From: an uncultured Porphyromonas sp. | Lineage (GTDB): Bacteria > Bacteroidota > Bacteroidia > Bacteroidales > Porphyromonadaceae | Assembly (NCBI GenBank): GCA_900539155.1 | Contig: UQBE01000044.1 | Location: 1 to 17,420, forward strand | Direction of reading: 5' to 3' | DNA: 17,420 nt | In this document: positions 1-5,850 of the stretch, piece by piece | How the letters are laid out: each line of letters opens with the position of its first letter | How positions within the stretch are numbered: position 1 is the first letter of the stretch | The notes under the pieces: model-generated | Databases searched by the model: none | What the model saw: only the letters and a program-made list of their open reading frames with translations | Told to the model about the DNA's origin: nothing | Made by a program: the position numbers and the translations under genes

Positions 1-51
1 CACGTGGAAAATAAAAATTCTCCACGTGGGTATTTCGAAATATCCACGTGG
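1..51. repeat. CCACGTGG palindrome array, 22-bp period (left edge)
   Basis: Three copies of the palindrome CCACGTGG lie here; the first is cut by the window edge (cacgtgg at 1-7), the others are at 22-29 and 44-51. Start-to-start spacing is exactly 22 bp. The 14-bp spacers are AT-rich and not identical; the second contains the 12-bp palindrome TATTTCGAAATA (31-42). The same arrangement occurs at 17379-17408. It is not a CRISPR: the repeat is only 8 bp and the spacers are too short. It resembles a minisatellite or a row of protein-binding sites. P. gingivalis is known to carry minisatellites inside MITE-like elements (BrickBuilt), but I cannot test homology. The array probably continues beyond the window. 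Confidence 0.85.
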
Positions 52-155
52 AGATTCACTTTTCACCGACACAGCTCCGTATCGATATGTAGTCGGGTAT
101 AAATTATTGGAACAAGCCGGCGTCTAATTTGCCCAGCTAGGGGTGACGCATCATG

Positions 156-173
156 AGACTGTTGCAATAGTCT
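156..173 (-). terminator. Hairpin after the EEP-family gene
   Basis: AGACT (156-160) pairs with AGTCT (169-173), and the 8 nt between them are nearly self-complementary, so the whole 18 bp is a palindrome with one mismatched pair. It overlaps the stop codon (173-175) of the minus-strand gene. There is no clear T-run after it, so its role as a terminator is inferred from position. The word GAGACTGTTGCA (155-166) recurs at 10902-10913 and 17294-17305. Confidence 0.5.
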
Positions 174-1225
174 TAGTAGAGGAGGGTGGCGACGAGCGGG
201 AGGTGGTCGCTGGGGCCGGCGAGGTAGCTGTCGCCGCCGTACGTTCGTCGCGGACGGCCCCACGGGGCTGGGCTCTCGTGCATATACTTCTGTGGGGGCA
301 GGGCTATACGTACCGTCTCTAGCTCTAGACGCGGGTAGCAAGTCTCGGTGAGCAGCGTGCGGGAGACGAAGAGTCGGTCGATGCGCTCCCAGTAGCCTCG
401 GTAATAGTAGCTCCCTGGGGGCATCATCTTGAGTTGCTCGTCTGTGAATGGTGGTGTGAGGTCTACCATAGCTAACGAATCGCTTTGAGATAGGTAGGCT
501 TGGTAGGAGGTAGCCCAGCTGTCGGTCAAGCCATCTTCTGGGGTGGCGTTGAAGTCACCCACGACGACGATGCTTTGCTCAGGATTAGCCATCAGCAGGC
601 TATCGGTACGCGTGCGGAGCATCTCGATGAGCGCGGCACGAGCAGCCTCGGCGGTAGCACCTCCTCGGCGTGAGGGGAGGTGGCAGACGATGAGCGAGAG
701 CGGCGCTGCGGAGGGGAGGCGACCGGAGACGAAGAGCAGGTTGCGTGTCGGGTAGATGCTGTCGGGCGTGATGCGCAGGGGCCACTCCTCGGTCTGCTCT
801 ACGGCAAAGCGGTCTGCGTCATAGAGCAGTGCCACGTGAGAGCCACGGCGGTCGGAGCCTGTGGCGCAGATGGTCTTGTAGTTGCCCCCGCGTAAGAGCG
901 TGTGGTGCGCCAGCTGTTCGAGTGCCTCTACGCTCTCGACCTCTTGTAGTGCTATGAGGGCGGGTATATCCCAGGCGGTCGCATGAGAGATCACCTCGGC
1001 TAGCTGATGACACTTGCGCTTCATACGCTCTGCCGTCCACCTTTTGCGAGCTGTGGGGAGGTACTCGCGGTCATCCCAGCGGGTGCTGGGTATGGTGTCA
1101 AAGAGGTTCTCCACATTGTATGAGACAATGGTAAACCTCTGCTGCGCCACCAAGCAGTAGCCACTGCCTAAGAGCAGACAGAATAGCACGAACCTACGGA
1201 AGTCTAGGAAGATGGAGCTGGTCAT
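173..1225 (-). CDS. Secreted endonuclease/exonuclease/phosphatase family protein
   Basis: A 350-residue protein with the DNase I-like (EEP) fold, which acts on phosphodiester or phosphomonoester bonds; the substrate cannot be told from sequence. Residues 1-28 are a signal peptide (Arg-Arg, then FVLFCLLLG, ending near VAQQ), so it is exported. EEP motifs appear in order: SYNVENLFD (35-43), the metal-binding Glu in ALQEVE (E95), DRRGSHVALLYD (125-136), VCHLPS with H182, GDFN with D224 and N226, ERIDRLFVS (280-288), and SDHLPL near the C-terminus with D340/H341. The catalytic set looks complete. An upstream ATG at 1255 would add ten residues, but it lies in a hairpin and would spoil the signal peptide, so 1225 is chosen. 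It is the last gene of a minus-strand series, 90 nt after the M13 peptidase. Confidence 0.9.
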   Translation of the reverse strand: MTSSIFLDFRRFVLFCLLLGSGYCLVAQQRFTIVSYNVENLFDTIPSTRWDDREYLPTARKRWTAERMKRKCHQLAEVISHATAWDIPALIALQEVESVEALEQLAHHTLLRGGNYKTICATGSDRRGSHVALLYDADRFAVEQTEEWPLRITPDSIYPTRNLLFVSGRLPSAAPLSLIVCHLPSRRGGATAEAARAALIEMLRTRTDSLLMANPEQSIVVVGDFNATPEDGLTDSWATSYQAYLSQSDSLAMVDLTPPFTDEQLKMMPPGSYYYRGYWERIDRLFVSRTLLTETCYPRLELETVRIALPPQKYMHESPAPWGRPRRTYGGDSYLAGPSDHLPLVATLLY

Positions 1226-1240
1226 CTCAAATAGAAAAGG

Positions 1241-1286
1241 AAGCGACGCTCCCATAGAGTCTACTGTCTCTACGAGAGCGTCGCTT
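1241..1286 (-). terminator. Stem-loop between M13 peptidase and EEP genes
   Basis: AAGCGACGCTC (1241-1251) is perfectly complementary to GAGCGTCGCTT (1276-1286), with a 24-nt loop that can form a smaller inner stem (TAGAG/CTCTA). Read on the minus strand, the hairpin is followed by CCTTTTCT, which is weakly terminator-like. It probably ends or attenuates transcription from the M13 peptidase gene before the EEP gene. Confidence 0.55.
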
Positions 1287-1315
1287 TACGTTGATATGTT
1301 GATATAGAGTCTAGA

Positions 1316-3364
1316 TTACCAGACCACGACACGCTCCTCAGGAGCAATGTACATGGGGTCACCAGGCTGGACGTTGAATGCCTCATAGAAGGCATCAATG
1401 TTCTTCAGTGCCTGATTAACACGGTTGATGCCCAAGCTGTGTGGATCGATCTTCGTCAGACGTACCTCCTCCTCGGGAGTGATGTTCTGTCCCCATACAC
1501 GAGCGTAACCGATGAAGAAGCGCTGTGCTGGTGTGAAGCCGTCAATCTTCTCGACCGTCTTGCCCTCGAGTTGCTTCTGGAGTGCTAGGTAAGAGACAAG
1601 GAGACCGCCCTGGTCAGCGATATTCTCACCGAGCGTTAGATGACCGTCAGCGTTGAGGTTGTCATTGATCTTAATCTGGCTGAACTGCTGAGCGAGACGC
1701 TCTGTAGAGGTCTTGAAGTTCTTCTTGTCAGCGTCAGTCCACCAGTTGTTCATATTACCGACAGCGTCAAAGGCACTACCCTGATCGTCAAATCCGTGCG
1801 TCATCTCATGACCGATGACCACACCGATAGCACCATAATTGACCGCGTCATCAGCGTTGATGTTGAAGAACGGAGGCTGTAGGATACCAGCGGGGAAGCA
1901 GATCTCATTCGTCGTAGGCATGTAGTAAGCGTTGACGTCCTGAGGATTCATGAGCCAGCGAGAGCGATCGACTGGCTGACCCAGCTCAGACATATTGAAG
2001 TCGTGCTCGAACTGGATAGCGCAGCGGAGGTTCTCGACAAAGCTCTTGTCCTCTGAGATATTGAGCTTAGAGTAGTCCTTCCACTTGTCAGGGTAACCGA
2101 TCTTGACGGTGAAGTTAGAGAGCTTCTCGATAGCCTTCTGCTTCGTATCGTCAGACATCCACTCGAGCTGAGAGATACGATCCTTGAGTGCAGCCTGTAG
2201 GTTGCTGATCATCGTCTCCATACGCTCCTTAGCCTCTGCGGGGAAGTACTTCTTGACATAGACCTCGCCGAGTGCCTCACCGAGCGTGCCATTGAGGAGG
2301 TTGACAGCACGACGCCAGCGTGGGTGCATCTCCTTGACACCTGAGAGTGTCGTGGAGTAGAAGTCGAAGCTAGCCTGTACAAAGTCATCCGAGAGATAGC
2401 TAGCATAGCCGTCGATGGTCTGTGCTAGGACATAGTCCTTGAGTGCCTGTAGGTCTGCCGTGGGGAACCACTGGCTAAACTTCTTGAAGAAGTCTAGCTG
2501 ACCAGCATTCCAAGACTCTAGAGTCTGAAGCTTGCGCCCCTCGATGTAGCGTGCCCAGTCGAAGCCAGGGTTGTCAGCGACAAACTTCTTAACCTCAACC
2601 TTGTTGAAGTTGCGAGCTACATCACGAAGCTGTGTCTGAGAGTAGCACATATCAGCGAGTACGTTGCTGATAGCGATATTGTTTTTCGCAATGCGCTGCG
2701 CATCCTCGGCAGAGTAGCCAGCGAGCTGAGCGATGCGCTCGATGTACTGGTTGTATGCCTTGATGATATCTGCATTCTTTGGGTCTGTGTAGTACTCCTT
2801 GTTGCCCAGAGCCAGACCGGTCTGATTGAGGTTGAAGATGTTCATATCGCTATTCTCAGCATCGGCCATGACGTAGGTGCCGAAGAAGGTAGCATCTCCC
2901 TTGTTGTCCTGCTGAGCTGCGAAGTCTACGAGTGCCTCCCTAGAGTCAATCGCCTCGATAGCCTTGAGCTCGTCTAGGATAGGCTGAGCGCCTAGCTCGT
3001 TGCGCTTGACACTGTCTATAGCCTGCTTGTATAGTACAGAGACGCGATACTCATTGGTACCAGCCTTGTAGTTACCCTGAGCTAGCTCATCAACGATGCC
3101 GTGGATCTGCTCAAGTGAGCGATCACGTAGCACGTCAAAGGTCCCGAAGCGACTGTAAGCCGGCTTCAGTGGGTTAGCCTTGATCCAGCCACCATTGACA
3201 TAGTGGTAGAAGTCATCCTGTGGACGCACGAGGGTGTCCATATCAGCTAGATTGATAGCTGGAACGATCTCCTCGTTGGTCTGATTTCCCTGCTTCTTGT
3301 TACAAGCAGAGAACGTAATAGATGCCGCACATAGAGCAGCAACTAGTAGTTTGCAATTGTTCAT
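1316..3364 (-). CDS. pepO: M13 family zinc metallopeptidase, lipoprotein (PepO/neprilysin-like)
   Basis: A 682-residue M13 (neprilysin/PepO) endopeptidase, a family that cleaves oligopeptides of limited size. The zinc motif HEMTH is at 519-523 (ligands H519 and H523, catalytic E520) inside VIGHEMTHGFDDQGSAFD. The third zinc ligand lies in GENIADQ (E580, with D584). The substrate-backbone motif NAYY begins at 478, and the C-terminus ends in VVVW, the usual M13 Trp ending. The N-terminus MNNCKLLVAA...ITFSAC has a lipobox-like cysteine (C21), so it is probably lipid-anchored in the periplasm or outer membrane. An ATG ten codons upstream (3394) would put Glu residues before the signal peptide, so 3364 is preferred. 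Length matches the family. It lies 50 nt after the nucleotidyltransferase gene, probably co-transcribed. P. gingivalis PepO is the likely relative; the symbol rests on family similarity. Confidence 0.93.
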   Translation of the reverse strand: MNNCKLLVAALCAASITFSACNKKQGNQTNEEIVPAINLADMDTLVRPQDDFYHYVNGGWIKANPLKPAYSRFGTFDVLRDRSLEQIHGIVDELAQGNYKAGTNEYRVSVLYKQAIDSVKRNELGAQPILDELKAIEAIDSREALVDFAAQQDNKGDATFFGTYVMADAENSDMNIFNLNQTGLALGNKEYYTDPKNADIIKAYNQYIERIAQLAGYSAEDAQRIAKNNIAISNVLADMCYSQTQLRDVARNFNKVEVKKFVADNPGFDWARYIEGRKLQTLESWNAGQLDFFKKFSQWFPTADLQALKDYVLAQTIDGYASYLSDDFVQASFDFYSTTLSGVKEMHPRWRRAVNLLNGTLGEALGEVYVKKYFPAEAKERMETMISNLQAALKDRISQLEWMSDDTKQKAIEKLSNFTVKIGYPDKWKDYSKLNISEDKSFVENLRCAIQFEHDFNMSELGQPVDRSRWLMNPQDVNAYYMPTTNEICFPAGILQPPFFNINADDAVNYGAIGVVIGHEMTHGFDDQGSAFDAVGNMNNWWTDADKKNFKTSTERLAQQFSQIKINDNLNADGHLTLGENIADQGGLLVSYLALQKQLEGKTVEKIDGFTPAQRFFIGYARVWGQNITPEEEVRLTKIDPHSLGINRVNQALKNIDAFYEAFNVQPGDPMYIAPEERVVVW

Positions 3365-3414
3365 ATTCGATTGTTCGATTTCAAAATGATTCATAAGTAA
3401 AGGGAGAGCCTACC

Positions 3415-4320
3415 CTAGAGTAGAGGTGAGGGATACTCTCCCGCGTCGGTCAGCTTCGCCAGATGCTCTATGACCATATCACGGTCAGAGGCGTAGGTCG
3501 CGCCAAACCAGCGGGCATCGGTGCTCAAGACCTGCACCTGCGCTAGTCCCTGACGGATCAGCGTGTCGACGACTGTCGGGATAAAGAACTCAGACGTAGG
3601 CTCGTTGCCATGCTCCTTGAGGAAGTCTGCGAAGAGCCTCTCCGAGTGCTCCAAGTAGTCTGGCGTAAAGCCCCAGAGATTCATCGATACGAGTGTACCA
3701 CGAGCTATGGAGAGCTTCTTGCCGTCGTGCATACTGACTATCTCGTGATTCTCGTTCTCGTGAATGTTCTTATGCTCGGTGATGTGCATGAGGTAGCCCT
3801 CGGGCGAAGCCTTACATACGCCACGGCTCACACTACCCTCAGCCGTGAGCGTGCTCTCGATGTCGTAAGCGACCATACAGTAAGCACCACGACTATCTAC
3901 GGGTAGCTGAGAGAGGTAGTCACTCATCGTCTGAAAAGCCTCACGACCGTAGAAGTCGTCAGCATTGATCACCGCAAAAGGGCCATCGATCTCAGGTGCC
4001 GCCATCATCAAGGCGTGATTCGTACCCCACGGCTTGGTGCGCTCAGCAGGAGCGGTAAAGCCCTCGGGCAGAGAGTCTATCTCCTGATAGACGACAGCCG
4101 TGTCGACAGCCTTCTGATACTTCTGTAGCACCTGCTCTTTGAATTGCTCGGCAAAGGCGTGACGTATGACAAAGACTACCTTGCCAAAGCCTGCTCGGAT
4201 CGCATCAAAGACGGAGTAGTCCATAATACTCTCGCCCGCTGGTCCCAACTTGTCTAGCTGCTTGAGTCCGCCATAGCGACTGCCCATGCCAGCAGCCATA
4301 ATGACTAGTGTAGGTTTCAT
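3415..4320 (-). CDS. Nucleotidyltransferase family protein (sugar-phosphate NTase fold)
   Basis: A 301-residue cytosolic protein of the GT-A-like nucleotidyltransferase superfamily, which joins a nucleoside monophosphate to a sugar phosphate or similar acceptor. The N-terminal signature AAGMGSRYGGLK (9-20) is the NTP-binding loop. KPWGTNHALMMA (96-107) matches the conserved 'GT.HAl' segment, and VINADDFYG (117-125) carries the metal-binding aspartates. The first 130 residues are strongly conserved in type; the C-terminal half gives no clue to the acceptor. It lies between luxS and the M13 peptidase on the same strand. No sugar-pathway gene is adjacent, so the substrate stays open; MurNAc-1-phosphate or hexose-1-phosphate uridylyltransferase are possibilities only. 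Confidence 0.88.
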   Translation of the reverse strand: MKPTLVIMAAGMGSRYGGLKQLDKLGPAGESIMDYSVFDAIRAGFGKVVFVIRHAFAEQFKEQVLQKYQKAVDTAVVYQEIDSLPEGFTAPAERTKPWGTNHALMMAAPEIDGPFAVINADDFYGREAFQTMSDYLSQLPVDSRGAYCMVAYDIESTLTAEGSVSRGVCKASPEGYLMHITEHKNIHENENHEIVSMHDGKKLSIARGTLVSMNLWGFTPDYLEHSERLFADFLKEHGNEPTSEFFIPTVVDTLIRQGLAQVQVLSTDARWFGATYASDRDMVIEHLAKLTDAGEYPSPLL

Positions 4321-4346
4321 TCGATCGTTACTTGTTAAGTGTGTGT

Positions 4347-4381
4347 AGGGGGTGCCACTCTATGGGACGAGCGTACCCCCT
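4347..4381 (-). other. Stem-loop in the luxS-nucleotidyltransferase gap
   Basis: AGGGGGT (4347-4353) pairs with ACCCCCT (4375-4381) around a 21-nt loop, in the 67-nt gap between luxS and the nucleotidyltransferase gene. No T-run follows on the minus strand, so it may be a partial terminator, an mRNA-processing or stability element, or a G-rich structure. Function unknown. Confidence 0.45.
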
Positions 4382-4387
4382 CTTCTG

Positions 4388-4867
4388 TTATTGAGGATAG
4401 TGCGTATTTGAGTCATCTAGATGCTCTAGCACCTCCTCTAGATAGCGTCGTGACTCCTCACGTGCCAGCTCTAGGTTGTGCAGCTTGTAGTTGCCACAGT
4501 CACGAGGTGCCACGCCAGGCACGGCACCCTCATAGTGCGCTACAAAGTCAAAGGCACGACGGAGCAGGTCTGCGATATCTAGCGGGTTAAGGTCTCCGAC
4601 TATAATCAGGTAGTTGCCCGTCAAACAACCCATCGGTCCCCAGTAGATGATACGACTCCCCCACTCGGGATCATTGCGCAGATAGGTCGCTACGAGATGC
4701 TCTATCGTATGCAGAGCACTCAGGTCGAGGACTGGCTCACGATTAGGTGCCTTCATACGTATGTCGAAGGTGGTCACAACCTGATCACCCACGAGGTCAC
4801 GACGAGAGACATAGACACCACGCTTGAGACGCTCGTGATCTATGGTAAAGCTTGGGATATCCTTCAT
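4388..4867 (-). CDS. luxS: S-ribosylhomocysteine lyase LuxS
   Basis: LuxS cleaves S-ribosylhomocysteine to homocysteine and 4,5-dihydroxy-2,3-pentanedione, the precursor of autoinducer-2, in the activated methyl cycle. It is a cytosolic metalloenzyme. All key residues are visible in the 159-residue protein: metal ligands in HTIEH (H53, H57, with E56 as the base), the catalytic cysteine in GPMGC (C81) and the third metal ligand in RDCGNY (C124). The N-terminal segment PSFTIDHERLKRGVYVSR is typical, and length is normal. The codon before the chosen ATG is GTG (4870), a possible but less likely start. It begins 18 nt after the stop of pepE, so the two are probably one transcript. The usual partner for methyl-cycle detoxification, the MTA/SAH nucleosidase gene (pfs/mtn), is not in this window. 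Confidence 0.97.
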   Translation of the reverse strand: MKDIPSFTIDHERLKRGVYVSRRDLVGDQVVTTFDIRMKAPNREPVLDLSALHTIEHLVATYLRNDPEWGSRIIYWGPMGCLTGNYLIIVGDLNPLDIADLLRRAFDFVAHYEGAVPGVAPRDCGNYKLHNLELAREESRRYLEEVLEHLDDSNTHYPQ

Positions 4868-4885
4868 CACTTCAGATTTCGTAAG

Positions 4886-5608
4886 CTACTTTTTCTCGCT
4901 ATACTCGAGGACTCCAGGCTCTATCTCTAGCGGATTGTCGTAGAAGGTGGGATAGTTAAAGAGGCGAGCCGGACGCTCTCCCCACAGCGTGATCTTGTCA
5001 CCCGTGATATGGAGCATACTCCCCTCTCGCAGACCTAGAACGTCACAGTTGGGATTGTACTTGACAAACTCACGAATACGCTGCTCACGCGTCTCACCGC
5101 CATGTCCCTCAGGATGTGCATCGAGGTAGTGCGGGTTGATCTGGAAGGAGATAAGCCCCAGCGCCTGCGTCGTATCAGGATTGCAGATAGGCATATCGTT
5201 TGTCGTCATAATCGTCGGGCAGGCGAGGTTAGAGCCAGCGCTCCAGCCCACGTAGGGGATGCCGTCCTCGAGGACACGCTCACGGATGAGCTTCATAGCA
5301 CCCATATCTTGTAGTTGCTTGAGGAGTGCCCATGTATTGCCGCCACCCACCATGATAGCCTGTGCAGAGGCGATAGCTTGTAGCGGCTTATCGTAGGTAT
5401 GCAGACCCGTGACGTTGACGCCAACGCCACCCAGTGCATTATTAACCTTAGCTACATACTCATCCCAGCTATAGGTGATAGCGGCATAAGGGATAAAGAG
5501 TACATCCTGAGCCACGGGACCTAGGAAGCGACCGATTTCCTCGGCAGCGTAGCCCAGATAGGGCTGCCCCTGAGATGCGGAGTTGGATATCAGTAAGAGT
5601 TTCTTCAT
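4886..5608 (-). CDS. pepE: Dipeptidase E (alpha-aspartyl dipeptidase, peptidase S51)
   Basis: PepE hydrolyses dipeptides with N-terminal aspartate (Asp-X) in the cytosol; an asaccharolytic peptide-user would have clear use for it. The 240-residue protein has the S51 nucleophile elbow GWSAGS (S123), the TTNDMPI segment with D138, and INPHYLDAHPEGHGGE with H160. These three are spaced exactly as the S120-D135-H157 triad of E. coli PepE. VGGGNTW (87-93) is also typical. The start at 5608 gives MKKLLLISNSAS, the expected first beta-strand; an upstream in-frame GTG would only add a leader overlapping the promoter. It is the first gene of the minus-strand series, with a Bacteroidota-type promoter 34 bp upstream. 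Confidence 0.93.
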   Translation of the reverse strand: MKKLLLISNSASQGQPYLGYAAEEIGRFLGPVAQDVLFIPYAAITYSWDEYVAKVNNALGGVGVNVTGLHTYDKPLQAIASAQAIMVGGGNTWALLKQLQDMGAMKLIRERVLEDGIPYVGWSAGSNLACPTIMTTNDMPICNPDTTQALGLISFQINPHYLDAHPEGHGGETREQRIREFVKYNPNCDVLGLREGSMLHITGDKITLWGERPARLFNYPTFYDNPLEIEPGVLEYSEKK

Positions 5609-5641
5609 GTCTATACCAGATTGGTTGAGATAATCTAGTCG

Positions 5642-5649
5642 CAAAGGTA
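5642..5649 (-). promoter_or_regulatory. Promoter -7 box of the pepE-luxS operon
   Basis: On the minus strand this reads TACCTTTG, a full match to the Bacteroidota -7 consensus TAnnTTTG, ending 33 nt before the pepE ATG. The upstream -33 box is not clear. The placement predicts a leader of roughly 30 nt. Confidence 0.65.
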
Positions 5650-5687
5650 CAAAATAGAAACACACGGCTCCACGTTTTACCCCGCAA

Positions 5688-5724
5688 CTAGAGATTAGGC
5701 ACTAGAAGTTAGAGATTAGAGAGG
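5688..5724. repeat. Degenerate TAGAGATTAG repeat
   Basis: CTAGAGATTAG (5688-5698) and TTAGAGATTAGAG (5709-5721) are near-repeats of one another between pepE and parC. The reverse complement of the second, CTCTAATCTCTAA, occurs again at 17338-17350, so this is a dispersed intergenic word. Function unknown. Confidence 0.55.
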
Positions 5725-5788
5725 TGGCTATAGTCGGACGCACGTGTTTCCTATTCCAAAGCGCGCCATTGCGAGGAGGGTAGATTGA

Positions 5789-5817
5789 TTGCCTTTGGCA
5801 GAAATGTTGTACCTTCG
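5789..5817 (+). promoter_or_regulatory. Candidate promoter of the parC operon
   Basis: TACCTTCG (5810-5817) matches the Bacteroidota -7 box TAnnTTTG with one mismatch. TTG at 5789-5791, 18 bp upstream, is a plausible -33 box. The box ends 33 nt before the parC ATG, the same distance as on the pepE side, and the two promoters diverge. Confidence 0.5.
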
Positions 5818-5850
5818 TAACGGCACCAGCCGAACGGATACCGAACTTAT

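Noticed and set aside
1..51. CRISPR array
   Set aside because: The repeat unit is an 8-bp palindrome with 14-bp AT-rich spacers; no cas genes are nearby and the dimensions do not fit.
63..341. Open frame of 92 codons on the minus strand at the left edge
   Set aside because: It overlaps the end of the EEP gene in another frame, is Arg/Pro-rich in the manner of a shadow frame and runs through the hairpin.
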